Positions 41,201 through 51,832 of a stretch of 64,000 nt of DNA are shown one piece after another. The first letter of the stretch is position 1; every line of letters begins with the position of its first letter. The position numbers and the translations under genes are program-made. The stretch is from contig NZ_JAAHBP010000001.1 of assembly GCF_023184515.1 (NCBI RefSeq), forward strand, positions 310,001-374,000, in the 5' to 3' direction. Source of the stretch: Streptomyces sp. D2-8 (lineage in GTDB: Bacteria; Actinomycetota; Actinomycetes; Streptomycetales; Streptomycetaceae). The notes under the pieces were generated by a model, which had not been told where the DNA came from, did not search any database, and saw nothing but the letters and a program-made list of their open reading frames with translations.

Positions 41201-41647
41201 CTAGGACGCCGTCCCGAGGCTTGCCCACACCGCGTTGCCGCCCGTGAGGGCCGAGCGGGTGATGCCCCAGCTGTCGGCTATCTCCCGTACGAGCAGCAGG
41301 CCGCGGCCGCCCTCGTCGTCGAGGCCGGGGTGGCGCTCGGGGATGCCGCGGCCCGTGAGGTCGCCGTCGTGGACCTCCAGCCGGAAGCGCGCGTCGGTCA
41401 TCAGCTGGACGCCGCACAGGATCCGTTGGCTGAGCGTGTGCAGCACGGCGTTGGTCACCAGCTCGGACACGAGCAGCACGGCGTTCGCGCACACCTCTTC
41501 GGGCACCTGCCACGAGGCCAGCCGCGTGCGCAGGGCGTGACGGGCGGCTCTGACGCTGGTCCGCTGCGGCGGCAGCTCCAGCCAGTCGGTGCGGTCCGGG
41601 CGCACCGCGTCCAGGAACCGGGGGGTGGATGTCGTGTGGGGGGACAC
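41201..41647 (-). CDS. RsbW-like anti-sigma/regulatory ATP-binding protein
   Basis: 148 residues from GTG 41647, with GGAAGG 8 nt upstream. This is a single HATPase domain: the N-box AVLLVSELVTNAVLHT, the G1-like LEVHDGDLTG and the G2-like GRGLLLVREIADSWG are present. Such small Streptomyces proteins act as serine kinases or anti-sigma factors and often stand next to XRE/DUF397 pairs, as here. It is divergent from the XRE gene with about 250 bp between the starts. The partner is unknown. Confidence 0.9.
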   Translation of the reverse strand: MSPHTTSTPRFLDAVRPDRTDWLELPPQRTSVRAARHALRTRLASWQVPEEVCANAVLLVSELVTNAVLHTLSQRILCGVQLMTDARFRLEVHDGDLTGRGIPERHPGLDDEGGRGLLLVREIADSWGITRSALTGGNAVWASLGTAS

Positions 41648-41895
41648 GGCGATCGCCTTCCGTGGGGGGTGGGCGCAATCAAGGAAGGGGCGAGCGGGCA
41701 AGGGGACGGCCGGTGGGGGGAGTTGATGCTTCCGGCACCCTGGTCACACAAGTAACTATGCTCGTAGAGCAGTTCACGCTGCAACCATCTCCCTGATAAT
41801 TTCAGAACGACGGTATCGCCCGGGCGAAACGATCCGGTGACACGTTCAAGTCCCCGCCGGATCAACGGCAGTGACCACCCCTCAGGAGGCACGGC

Positions 41896-42768
41896 GTGAG
41901 CGACGCGCGATCAGGGACCGGCGCCGGCGCCCCGACCGTTCTCCGCATGATCCTGGGCCGCCGGCTCCAGGAGGCCCGGCAGGGCGCGGGCCTGTCCCTC
42001 GACGACGCCGCCAAGGCCCTGCGCGTCACGCCGCTGACCATCCGCCGCCTGGAGAAGGCCGAGGTCGGCCTGAAGATCCTCTACGTCGAGAAGCTGCTGG
42101 AGACCTACGGGGCGGGCCGGCAGGAGATCGACGAGTTCGTCGCCCTCGCCGAGCGGGCCAACGAGCCCGGCTGGTGGCACCCCTACCGCGACGTGATGCC
42201 GTCCTGGTTCACGGCCTACGTCAGCCTGGAGACCGGCGCCCGGACGCTGCGCACCTATGAGCCGCAGTACGTCACGGGCCTGCTCCAGACCCCCGGGTAC
42301 GCGCGTGCCGTGCTGCGCGGCGGCTGCCCGAACGACGGCGAGGACGACCTCGACCGGCGCGTGGAGCTGCGGCTGCGCCGGCAGAGCCTGCTCACCAGGC
42401 AGGACGCGCCCACGCTGTGGGTGGTGATGGAGGAGGCCGTGCTGCACCGGGTGGTGGGCGGCCCGGAGGTGATGCGGGACCAGATCGACCGGCTGCTGGA
42501 GGCGTCCGAGCTGGATCACGTCAGCGTCGACATCGTGCCGTTCGGCGCGGGCGCCCACGTCGGGGCGTGCGCGCCCTTCACCTACTTCCGGTTCGAGGAG
42601 CGGGAGCTGCCCGACATCGTCTACAGCGAGATCCTCTCCGCCTCCGTCTACCTCGACCAGCGCGCGGACGTGGTGGCCCATCTGGAGGCGCACAACCGGC
42701 TGTCGCTGAAGACCTCGTCCGCGGACAGCAAGGCGCTGTTGAACCGCATGCGGAAGGAGTACGCATGA
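41896..42768 (+). CDS. XRE-family regulator with DUF5753 domain (WhiJ-like)
   Basis: 290 residues from GTG 41896. The N-terminal helix-turn-helix covers ~14-72 (LGRRLQEARQGAGLSLDDAAKALRVTPLTIRRLEKAE). The DUF5753 ligand-like domain (~95-285) contains YEPQYVTGLLQTPGYARAVL and VVMEEAVLHRVVGG. The family includes WhiJ-type regulators of Streptomyces development, which act with a small DUF397/BldB-like protein. That partner is encoded next, with a 4-bp overlap (ATGA). The three-gene set is a widespread streptomycete module whose signals are mostly unknown. Confidence 0.92.
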   Translation: MSDARSGTGAGAPTVLRMILGRRLQEARQGAGLSLDDAAKALRVTPLTIRRLEKAEVGLKILYVEKLLETYGAGRQEIDEFVALAERANEPGWWHPYRDVMPSWFTAYVSLETGARTLRTYEPQYVTGLLQTPGYARAVLRGGCPNDGEDDLDRRVELRLRRQSLLTRQDAPTLWVVMEEAVLHRVVGGPEVMRDQIDRLLEASELDHVSVDIVPFGAGAHVGACAPFTYFRFEERELPDIVYSEILSASVYLDQRADVVAHLEAHNRLSLKTSSADSKALLNRMRKEYA

Positions 42769-43016
42769 CCGTGACCGAGGGCGCCGTCTACAACGGGATG
42801 CCCGCGTCGGACCTCGGCGAGCAGGGCTGGGAGCGTCCGTGGAGCGGCCCCAACGGGGGCCAGTGCGTGGAGACGAAGCAGCTCGCCGACGGCCGCGTGG
42901 CGGTGCGCCAGTCGGCCGATCCCGCCGGTCCCGCGCTGATCTACACGCCCGAGGAGATCACCGCGTTCGTCACGGGGGTCAAGCAGGGCCTCGCCGACCA
43001 CCTGACGGCCCGCTGA
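42765..43016 (+). CDS. DUF397 small regulatory protein
   Basis: 83 residues from ATG 42765, overlapping the XRE stop. The pattern WERPWSGPNGGQCVETKQLADGRVAVRQSADPAGPALIYTPEEITAFVTGVKQG is a standard DUF397 domain, with the conserved Gly-x-Cys-Val-Glu core (GGQCVET). DUF397 proteins are thought to oppose the partner XRE regulator, probably by binding it. It is coupled to the regulator gene and followed 50 bp later by the methyltransferase gene. Confidence 0.93.
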   Translation: MTVTEGAVYNGMPASDLGEQGWERPWSGPNGGQCVETKQLADGRVAVRQSADPAGPALIYTPEEITAFVTGVKQGLADHLTAR

Positions 43017-43066
43017 ACCCCACCGGACCGACTCGCACCACCACCCCCCACCGAGAGGCACCCCCC

Positions 43067-43879
43067 ATGAGCACCTCGCAGGCCGCGCGGGACATCGACA
43101 CCAGCAGGCCGCACTCGGCCCGCATGTACGACTACTACCTCGGCGGCAAGGACCACTTCGAGGTCGACAAGCTGGCGGCCGAGAGGGTCGCCGAGGCCTA
43201 CCCCGCCATCTTCGTGTGCGCCCGCGAGAACCGGGCCTTCATGCACCGCGCCACCCGTGTCCTCGCCCGTGAGCACGGCATCCGCCAGTGGCTGGACATC
43301 GGCACCGGTATCCCCACCGAGCCCAACCTGCACCAGGTCGCTCAGTCCGTGGTGCCGGACGCCCGGGTGGTCTACGCCGACAACGACCCGCTCGTCCTCA
43401 AGTACGCCGAGCGTCTGATGCGCAGCACGTCCGAGGGCCGCACCACGTACATCGAGGCGGACGTCAACGACCCCCAGACGCTGCTGGACGCGCCCGAGCT
43501 GGCCGAGATCCTGGACCTGAACCGCCCGGTCGCGCTGTCCCTCAACGCCCTGATGCACTTCGTCACCGACGCCCAGGACCCCTACGGCATCGTGCGCCGC
43601 CTGCTCGACGTGCTGCCCTCGGGCAGCGCCCTGGCCCTGAGCCACTGCACGCCCGACTTCGACCCGTCGACCTGGCAGAAGGTCACCGACATCTACACCT
43701 CGGCCGGCACGCCGGTGCGGTTCCGCTCGCAGCAGGAGGTCGCCCGCTTCTTCGACGGCCTGGACCTGCTGGAGCCGGGCGTCAGCGTGGGCCACCGCTG
43801 GCGGCCCGACCCCGCCGAGGGCGACGCCCCGACGGATGCCGAGGTCAGCCTGTGGACCGGGGTCGGCATCAAGCCGTAG
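43067..43879 (+). CDS. SAM-dependent methyltransferase, DUF574 family
   Basis: 270 residues from ATG 43067. RPHSARMYDYYLGGKDHFEVDK, FMHRATRVLAREHGIRQWLDIGTGIPTEPNLH and VVYADNDPLVL are the family hallmarks; the SAM-binding glycine loop is DIGTGIPT. Members are very abundant in Streptomyces and frequently lie next to XRE/DUF397 genes. Their substrates are unknown. The last 11 bp overlap the 3' end of the convergent glucosidase gene. Confidence 0.9.
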   Translation: MSTSQAARDIDTSRPHSARMYDYYLGGKDHFEVDKLAAERVAEAYPAIFVCARENRAFMHRATRVLAREHGIRQWLDIGTGIPTEPNLHQVAQSVVPDARVVYADNDPLVLKYAERLMRSTSEGRTTYIEADVNDPQTLLDAPELAEILDLNRPVALSLNALMHFVTDAQDPYGIVRRLLDVLPSGSALALSHCTPDFDPSTWQKVTDIYTSAGTPVRFRSQQEVARFFDGLDLLEPGVSVGHRWRPDPAEGDAPTDAEVSLWTGVGIKP

Positions 43880-45194
43880 GTCCTCCCTGCGCCCTCAGCA
43901 GCTCCCGGTACCAGTGGTACGACGCCTTCGGGGTCCGCTCCAGGGTGTCGAAGTCGACGTGGACCAGGCCGAAGCGGCGTGCGTAGCCCTCCGCCCACTC
44001 GAAGTTGTCGAGCAGGGACCACACGAAGTAGCCGCGCACGTCGACGCCCGCCTCCACCGCCCGGTGCAGGGCCCGGACATGGCCGTCCAGGTAGGCGATG
44101 CGGTCCTGGTCGTCGACGCCCGGGTACGAGCAGCCGTTCTCGGTGATGACGACGGGCGGGAGCCGGTCGCCGTAGCGGTCGCGGAAGGCGGTGAGGAGTT
44201 CGGTGAGGCCCTCGGGGACGACCGGCCAGCCGAAGTCCGTGACCGGGTGGCCCTTGATCTCCCGGACGGAGAAGGGCAGTTCGGCGGGCATGGTGACGCC
44301 GCCGAACTCGATCTCCGCACCCTGCGGCGCACCCACCCTGGTCGGGGCGTAGTAGTTGATCCCGTACCAGTCGAGCGGCTCGGCGATCACCTTCAGGTCC
44401 GCCTCGACGTCCCCCGGCATCAGCTCGCCGATGCCGTCCGGGTACCGGCCCAGCAGCAGCGGGTCCGCGAACAGGCGGTTCAGCAGCAGGTCGTAGAACT
44501 CGGCCGCGTCCACGTCCGCCGCCTCGGTCGACGCCGCCCAGGTCGGGCCGTGCGAGTTGGCGATGCCGATGTCGGCGGCGCCCGAGGCGCGCAGGGCCCG
44601 TACGGCCAGGCCGTGGGCCAGCAGCTGGTGGTGGGCGACCGGCAGCGCGTCGAACAGCAGCTTCCTGCCCGGTGCGTGCACGCCCAGGGCGTGGCCCAGC
44701 AGGGTGTGCTCGGCGGGCTCGTTCAGGGTGATCCACTTCGTCACGCGGTCGCCGAGGCGGCCTGCGACCAGCGACACGTGCTCGGCGAAGCGCTCGGCCG
44801 TGTCCCGCTCCAGCCAGTCCAGGTCCGCGGGCAGGTCCCAGTGGAACAGCGTCGGCACCGGGCGGACGCCGACCGCGCACAGGTCGTCGACCAGCCGGTC
44901 GTAGAAGTCCAGGCCCTTCTCGGACCGGACCCGCGGCCAGGAGACCGAGAAGCGGTAGGCGTCCACGCCCAGACCGGCCAGGAGGGCCACGTCCTCGCGG
45001 TGGCGGTGGACGTGATCGCAGGACACCGCCGCCGTCGAGCCGTCCTTCACCCGCCCCGGCTCCGCCGTGAAGGCGTCCCACACGGACGGCTCGCGCTCGT
45101 CCGCGGCGCCCTCGATCTGGTGCGCCGAGGTGGACACGCCCCAGAGGAAGCCGGCCGGGAAGCGGGGGATCGGATTGCCTGCGTCAGTCGCCAT
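43869..45194 (-). CDS. Family 1 glycoside hydrolase (beta-glucosidase)
   Basis: 441 residues from ATG 45194 (MATDAGNPIPRFPAGFLWG); ATG 45206 would add four. The acid/base Glu159 in TLNEP and the nucleophile Glu352 in VITENG are intact, and FLWGVSTSAHQIEG and WSLLDNFEWAEGY are GH1 signatures. It has no signal peptide, so it is intracellular, probably releasing glucose from imported beta-glucosides such as cellobiose. No transporter or LacI regulator accompanies it. Its stop region overlaps the methyltransferase stop region by 11 bp in opposite orientation. Confidence 0.95.
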   Translation of the reverse strand: MATDAGNPIPRFPAGFLWGVSTSAHQIEGAADEREPSVWDAFTAEPGRVKDGSTAAVSCDHVHRHREDVALLAGLGVDAYRFSVSWPRVRSEKGLDFYDRLVDDLCAVGVRPVPTLFHWDLPADLDWLERDTAERFAEHVSLVAGRLGDRVTKWITLNEPAEHTLLGHALGVHAPGRKLLFDALPVAHHQLLAHGLAVRALRASGAADIGIANSHGPTWAASTEAADVDAAEFYDLLLNRLFADPLLLGRYPDGIGELMPGDVEADLKVIAEPLDWYGINYYAPTRVGAPQGAEIEFGGVTMPAELPFSVREIKGHPVTDFGWPVVPEGLTELLTAFRDRYGDRLPPVVITENGCSYPGVDDQDRIAYLDGHVRALHRAVEAGVDVRGYFVWSLLDNFEWAEGYARRFGLVHVDFDTLERTPKASYHWYRELLRAQGGPTA

Positions 45195-45231
45195 GTGCTG
45201 GATCATCCGTACCGGCGGTAACGGAAGTCAA

Positions 45232-45263
45232 CGGCCGGGCGGGAAGGAGCTGTTGCCCGGCCG
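45232..45263 (-). terminator. Hairpin after the emfourin gene
   Basis: CGGCCGGGC (45232-45240) and GCCCGGCCG (45255-45263) are perfect 9-bp complements with a 14-nt loop, lying 15 bp beyond the emfourin stop on the minus strand. It probably ends the protease-inhibitor transcript. Confidence 0.55.
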
Positions 45264-45277
45264 GTGACGCGGACCCG

Positions 45278-45544
45278 TCAGGCCCCTTCCTTCAGCACCC
45301 GCGAGATCAGCTTCCGCTGCTCCTCCGTCAGCCGGGGATCCGCGCAGTACACGGTCCTCCCGTCCACCGTGAGCTGGTAGACGAATCCGTCCGGGACCCC
45401 GACCGGAGGCGTGCTCCGGCCGGCGGCCAGGGCCTGCTCGGCCAGGGTGTGCCATTCGGGGGCGTCGGGTCGGCCCGAGGTGTCCACCTCGGCATGCCGC
45501 TCGATGCCCGCGAACCCGCCCGTACGCCGCACCTGAATACGCAT
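45278..45544 (-). CDS. Emfourin-type M4 protease inhibitor
   Basis: 88 residues. MRIQVRRTGGFAGIERHAEVDT, then DGFVYQLTVDGRTVYCADPRLTEEQRKLISRVLKEG match the emfourin family, small proteins that inhibit protealysin-like M4 metalloproteases encoded beside them. The N-terminal RRTGGFAG is the conserved region thought to enter the active site. It has no signal peptide, like its target. It starts 20 bp after the protease stop in the same direction, so the two are made together. Assignment rests on sequence pattern and neighbourhood. Confidence 0.9.
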   Translation of the reverse strand: MRIQVRRTGGFAGIERHAEVDTSGRPDAPEWHTLAEQALAAGRSTPPVGVPDGFVYQLTVDGRTVYCADPRLTEEQRKLISRVLKEGA

Positions 45545-45564
45545 GGCACCTGTCTAGTACGGAA

Positions 45565-46626
45565 CTACAGGGTCCGCACCCCGACCTGCTCCCAGGCCTT
45601 CGACACGGCGTCCAGCTCCTCCCCCTCGCCGAACCGCTCCCGGGCGGCCTTGACGGTGAGCGTCGCGAAGTCGGTGAACATCGCCTGCTGCCCCAGCTCG
45701 CCCCCGGTCAGCACGTCGTACCAGACCTGCCCGGCCCGCTCCCAGGCGTGGCCGCCGAGGGCCTTGGCCGCGAGGTAGAAGGCGTGGTTCGGGATGCCCG
45801 AGTTGATGTGGACACCACCGTTGTCGCGGCCGGTGCGGACGAAGTCGTCCATCGTCGCCGGCTGCGGGTCCTTGCCGAGGACGTCGTCGTCGTACGCCGT
45901 GCCCGGCTCCTTCATGGAGCGCAGCGCCGTGCCCGTCACCCGTGGGGCGAGCAGGCCCGCGCCGATCAGCCAGTCGGCCTCGGCGGCGGTCTGGCCGAGG
46001 GTGTACTGCTTGATCAGGGCGCCGAAGACGTCCGACAGGGACTCGTTGAGCGCGCCGGGCTGGCCGAAGTAGGTGAGGTTGGCCGTGTACTGCGTGACGC
46101 CGTGCGCGAGTTCGTGGCCGATGACGTCGATCGGGATGGTGAAGTCGAGGAAGATCTCGCCGTCCCCGTCGCCGAAGACCATCTGCTCGCCGTTCCAGAA
46201 GGCGTTGTTGTAGTCGCGGTCGTAGTGCACCGTCGCGTTCAGCGGGAGGCCGTTCCCGTCGATCGAGTCGCGCCGGTAGGCGTGGAGGAACAGCTCGAAG
46301 GTGGCGCCGAGACCCGCGTAGGCGCGGTTGACGGTGGCGTCCTTGCCGGGCTTGTCGCCCTCCCCGCGGGCCTTGTGGCCGGGCAGGTCGGTACCGTGCC
46401 GGGCGTCGTGGACGGTGCGCAGCGGCTTGCCGTCGGCGCCCGCGGCGGCGGCGGTCGCGCCGATGACCGTGGTGAGGCGGCGCTGGGTGCGCTCGAAGGC
46501 GTCGCGCTGCAGGGTGCGGCGGGCGGGACCGGCGAGCGCGGGGTCCTCGGCCTGGGCGAGCTTGTCGAGGACATGAGGCGGAACGATGGTGCAGAAGACG
46601 GGCTCGAAGCCCCCGTGAGTCGTCAT
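45565..46626 (-). CDS. Protealysin-like M4 metallopeptidase
   Basis: 353 residues from ATG 46626. There is no signal peptide. Instead the short protealysin-type propeptide begins with FCTIVPPHVLDKLAQ (Cys12), which in the family blocks the active site until removed. The zinc motif is HELAH (His171, Glu172, His175), the third ligand is in GALNESLSDVFG, and the catalytic His region is in NSGIPNHAFYLAA. Protealysin-like enzymes act inside cells or after leaderless release and are controlled by emfourin, encoded next. The putative target is unknown. Confidence 0.93.
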   Translation of the reverse strand: MTTHGGFEPVFCTIVPPHVLDKLAQAEDPALAGPARRTLQRDAFERTQRRLTTVIGATAAAAGADGKPLRTVHDARHGTDLPGHKARGEGDKPGKDATVNRAYAGLGATFELFLHAYRRDSIDGNGLPLNATVHYDRDYNNAFWNGEQMVFGDGDGEIFLDFTIPIDVIGHELAHGVTQYTANLTYFGQPGALNESLSDVFGALIKQYTLGQTAAEADWLIGAGLLAPRVTGTALRSMKEPGTAYDDDVLGKDPQPATMDDFVRTGRDNGGVHINSGIPNHAFYLAAKALGGHAWERAGQVWYDVLTGGELGQQAMFTDFATLTVKAARERFGEGEELDAVSKAWEQVGVRTL

Positions 46627-46677
46627 GCCCGGCACCCTTGCACTGCGTGACGAAACTGTCACTAGTAGCCACCATGA

Positions 46678-48669
<1,992 letters not shown>

Positions 48670-48714
48670 CCAGCCGTACGGGTCTGCGGCCACGGGCCGC
48701 TCAGAGATGCCACA

Positions 48715-48751
48715 GGGGCTCCGTCCGCCGATGTCCGGCGGGTGGAGCCCC
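48715..48751 (+). terminator. Strong terminator hairpin after leuA
   Basis: GGGGCTCC pairs with GGAGCCCC (8 bp), and after one mismatch CCGCCG pairs with CGGCGG (6 bp), with a small loop at 48731. It begins 46 bp after the leuA stop. Confidence 0.7.
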
Positions 48752-48880
48752 GTCGTATACCGGCCATTTGCTGTGGAGGTCACGGAAAGGTCTCCTCCGG
48801 GGTGCTGACTCCTCGTCTCTGATGTGGCTAACATCACGCAAGCGCGGCGACGTTGCCGTGCGGCGTGACGGAGGTGCGAC

Positions 48881-49576
48881 GTGCTGCCAGGACGGGGACG
48901 AAAGGGCCATGCCGCCAGGCTTTCTCGCATCCTGGGCACCCGTACCGCGTGGACGGCCGCCGGTGACGGGGAGTTCTTCTGCCCCGGCTGCGGCGGCGAC
49001 CGCAACTACCAGCGGCTGACGGGACAACGCCGCTTCACCCTGCTCGGCCTGCCCGTGCTGCCGCGCGGCGAGACCGGCCCGGTCGTGGAGTGCGCGGCCT
49101 GCCGCCGCCACTTCGGCACGGACGTCCTCGACCACCCGACCACCACCCGCTTCTCCGCGATGCTCCGCGACGCCGTGCACACCGTCGCACTCGCGGTGCT
49201 GGCGGCCGGCGGCGCCGGGTCCCGTTCGGCCCTGGAGGCCGCCGTGCTCGCCGTGCGCGCGGCCGGCTTCGACGACTGCACCGAGGAGCAGCTGGCCGCC
49301 CTCGTCGAGGCGCTGGAGGCGGACACCGGCCGGATCACCGGCGAACCCTGCGGCGCGGGGCTGGCCATAGAGCTGCACGAGGCGCTGGACCCGCTCGCCC
49401 CGCACCTCGCCACCGTCGGCCGCGAATCGATCCTGCTGCAAGGGGCCCGCATCGCCCTGGCGGACGGGCCCTACACCCCGGCCGAGCGGGATGTGCTGGC
49501 GACGGTGGGGGCGGCGCTCACGATCTGCTCCGACGACGTGACCCGGCTGCTGGCGGCGGCGCGCACGCCGTCGTAG
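48881..49576 (+). CDS. TerB-like (tellurite-resistance fold) protein with N-terminal zinc ribbon
   Basis: 231 residues from GTG 48881. The N-terminal CPGCGGDRNY and VVECAACRRHF give two CxxC pairs, a likely zinc ribbon (residues ~34-76). The helical remainder (SALEAAVLAVRAAGFDDCTEEQLAALVEALE, LADGPYTPAERDVLATVGAAL) resembles the TerB/TerB_N fold. No other ter gene is near, so tellurite resistance should not be assumed. The last helical segment, with Asp and Glu residues in DGPYTPAERD, fits metal binding in TerB. Confidence 0.78.
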   Translation: MLPGRGRKGHAARLSRILGTRTAWTAAGDGEFFCPGCGGDRNYQRLTGQRRFTLLGLPVLPRGETGPVVECAACRRHFGTDVLDHPTTTRFSAMLRDAVHTVALAVLAAGGAGSRSALEAAVLAVRAAGFDDCTEEQLAALVEALEADTGRITGEPCGAGLAIELHEALDPLAPHLATVGRESILLQGARIALADGPYTPAERDVLATVGAALTICSDDVTRLLAAARTPS

Positions 49577-49591
49577 GGCACACCCCCGCGC

Positions 49592-49607
49592 TACTCCCCG
49601 GGGAGTA
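49592..49607. promoter_or_regulatory. Perfect 16-bp palindrome upstream of the MMPL gene
   Basis: TACTCCCCGGGGAGTA is a perfect palindrome 122 bp before the MMPL start. It has the size and symmetry of a dimeric regulator site. The NarL-type response regulator encoded downstream (53112) is the obvious candidate. Confidence 0.65.
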
Positions 49608-49636
49608 CTGCGGGGCCCGGACCGCCCCCCGCAGTA
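49606..49636. promoter_or_regulatory. 10-bp inverted repeat adjoining the palindrome
   Basis: TACTGCGGGG (49606-49615) and CCCCGCAGTA (49627-49636) are perfect complements with an 11-nt spacer. Its TACT/AGTA ends match those of the neighbouring palindrome, which suggests a second binding site for the same regulator. A terminator for the TerB-like gene is the alternative. Confidence 0.55.
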
Positions 49637-49729
49637 GCCTCCGACTCGCCCTCACGCCCGACGAACCGGCCCCCGCCCGGCGGGAGTCTGGAGACCGTTC
49701 CAGACACCCGACCGGAGGGAGCCGGACAC

Positions 49730-51823
49730 ATGGGGGCCGTAAGGACGCGTACCGGGCGGAAGCGGGCCGTGCCCTGGGTGGTGGTCGGGCTGTGGCTCGC
49801 CGCGCTCGTGCTGGTCGGGCCGCTCGCGGGCAAGTTCGCCGACATCCAGCAGAACCGCGCGGTCGACTACCTGCCCGAGGGCGCCGACTCGACCCAGGTG
49901 GCACGGATCCAGGACGAGTTGCCGGGCGGTGAGTCGACCGACCTGGTGCTCGTCTACCACCGGGACGGCCGCCTGACCGACGCCGACCGGCGCACCGCCG
50001 ACGAGCAGATCACCGAGGTGAGCGGCGCCTGGGACCTGGCGGGGGAGCCACGGGGCATCCCGTCGAAGGACGGCTCCACCCTGATGTACCCGGTCTCCAG
50101 CACCCAGCCGGGCCAGGACGAGGAGGCCCGGGACGCCTTCGTCGACGGGGTCCGGGACATCGCCGACGGCGGCGGCGGGCTCAGCGTCGAGGTCGGCGGG
50201 CCCGGGGCGCTGAACACCGACATGAACAAGGTGTTCGGGACGCTCGACGCCACGCTGCTGCTCGCCACGCTCGGCGTCGTCACCGTGCTGCTCATCCTCA
50301 TCTACCGCAGCCCCTTCCTGTGGCTGGTGCCGCTCGCCGTGGCGGGGGTCGCCGCCACCGTGTCGATGGCCGCCGGGTACGGGCTGCACGAACTGTTCGA
50401 CGTCACCGTCACCGGGCAGAGCGGCGGCGTGATGACCGTGCTGGTCCTCGGCGCCGGCACCGACTACGCCCTGCTGATCGTCTCCCGCTACCGCGAGGAA
50501 CTGCGGCGCCACGAGCGGCCGTACGACGCCATGCGCACCGCGCTGCGCGGCTGCGGACCGGCCGTCCTCGCCTCCTCGGGGACCGTCGCGGCCGGGCTGC
50601 TGTGCCTGCTCGCCGCGGACCTCAACAGCAGCCGGGGCATGGGACCGGTCGGCATGGTCGGGGTGCTCGCCGCCTTGGTCGCCATGACGACGCTGCTGCC
50701 GGCGGTTCTGGTGCTGCTGGGGCGGCGGGTCTTCTGGCCGCTGATCCCGGCGTTCGGGAGCGAGCCGAAGGCCCGGCGGTCGCTGTTCGCCGCCATGGGC
50801 ACCTCGGCGACGCGGCGCCCCGCCACCGTGCTCGCGGGCGGGGCCGTGCTGCTCGGCGCCCTCGCGCTCGGCACGCTCAACCTGTCCGGCAGCCTGAAGC
50901 AGGAGGACTTCTTCACCGAGCGGCCCGAGTCCATCACGGCGATGCAGACGCTGGCGCGGGAGTATCCCGAGCGGAGCAGCCGGCCCGTGACGGTCATCGC
51001 GCCCGAGGAGCGGGCCGAGGCGGCTGCCGAGCGGGCCCGCAGGACCGAGGGCGTGGCCGAGGTGGCGTCCGGACGCAGTGGCTCGGGCTGGACCGAGATC
51101 GCCGTCTTCACCACCGCGGCCCCCGAGTCCCCGGCCGAGACCCGCACCATCGAGGCGCTGCGGACCGGGCTCGATTCCGCGGGCGCGTACGTCGGTGGGC
51201 CCAGTGCCCAGCAGATCGATCTGGCCGACAGCGAGTCGCGGGACCGGAAGGTGATCGTGCCGCTGGTGCTCGGGGCCGTGTTCGTCATCCTGGTCGGGCT
51301 GTTGCGCAGCCTCGTCGCGCCGCTGCTGTTGCTGGCGGCGGTGGTGGCGGTCTGGTGCGCCGCGCTCGGGATCGGCGGGCTGGTGTTCGAGCCGGTGTTC
51401 GGGTTCGCCGGGAACGATCCGGGGCTCGGGCTGCTGTCCTTCGTGTTCCTGGTCGCCCTCGGTGTCGACTACGGCATCTTCCTGATGCACCGGATGCGCG
51501 AGGAGTCCGTGCGCGGCGCCGAGCCGGAGGCGGCGGCGCTCACCGCGCTGCGGACGACCGGCGGGGTCATCGCCTCGGCGGGAGTGGTGCTCGCGGCGAC
51601 GTTCGCGGTGCTGACCACGCTGCCCATGGTGGGGCTGGTCGAGCTCGGGTTCGTGATCGCGGTCGGGGTGCTGCTCGATACGTTCCTGGTGCGGACGTAC
51701 CTGGTGACCACGGCGAGTGTGCTGTTGCGGCGCCGGGTGTGGTGGCCGGGGAAGCTCTCGCGGGCGCCCGAGCGGACGCTCCCGCCGGAGGAGCGGGAGC
51801 CCGTCGCCGCGAACGCCCCCTGA
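49730..51823 (+). CDS. MMPL-family (RND-type) membrane exporter
   Basis: 697 residues. TM1 is at ~13-35; a large extracytoplasmic loop (~40-165) follows, then five segments with GQSGGVMTVLVLGAGTDYALLIVSRYREELRR. A second half repeats this plan with FVFLVALGVDYGIFLMHRMREE. The GxDY motifs carry the proton-relay Asp/Tyr pairs of MMPL exporters. These proteins move lipids, glycolipids or antibiotics across the membrane. The downstream sensor kinase and response regulator and the upstream palindromes suggest regulated expression. The substrate is unknown. Confidence 0.92.
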   Translation: MGAVRTRTGRKRAVPWVVVGLWLAALVLVGPLAGKFADIQQNRAVDYLPEGADSTQVARIQDELPGGESTDLVLVYHRDGRLTDADRRTADEQITEVSGAWDLAGEPRGIPSKDGSTLMYPVSSTQPGQDEEARDAFVDGVRDIADGGGGLSVEVGGPGALNTDMNKVFGTLDATLLLATLGVVTVLLILIYRSPFLWLVPLAVAGVAATVSMAAGYGLHELFDVTVTGQSGGVMTVLVLGAGTDYALLIVSRYREELRRHERPYDAMRTALRGCGPAVLASSGTVAAGLLCLLAADLNSSRGMGPVGMVGVLAALVAMTTLLPAVLVLLGRRVFWPLIPAFGSEPKARRSLFAAMGTSATRRPATVLAGGAVLLGALALGTLNLSGSLKQEDFFTERPESITAMQTLAREYPERSSRPVTVIAPEERAEAAAERARRTEGVAEVASGRSGSGWTEIAVFTTAAPESPAETRTIEALRTGLDSAGAYVGGPSAQQIDLADSESRDRKVIVPLVLGAVFVILVGLLRSLVAPLLLLAAVVAVWCAALGIGGLVFEPVFGFAGNDPGLGLLSFVFLVALGVDYGIFLMHRMREESVRGAEPEAAALTALRTTGGVIASAGVVLAATFAVLTTLPMVGLVELGFVIAVGVLLDTFLVRTYLVTTASVLLRRRVWWPGKLSRAPERTLPPEEREPVAANAP

Positions 51824-51832
51824 CCGACCGAC

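Noticed and set aside
41702..41895. Possible small gene between the RsbW-like and XRE genes
   Set aside because: No frame with a ribosome site and sensible composition; the AT-richer content fits divergent promoters.
48881..49576. Tellurite resistance gene
   Set aside because: Only the TerB-like fold is recognisable; without other ter genes the resistance function is not supported.
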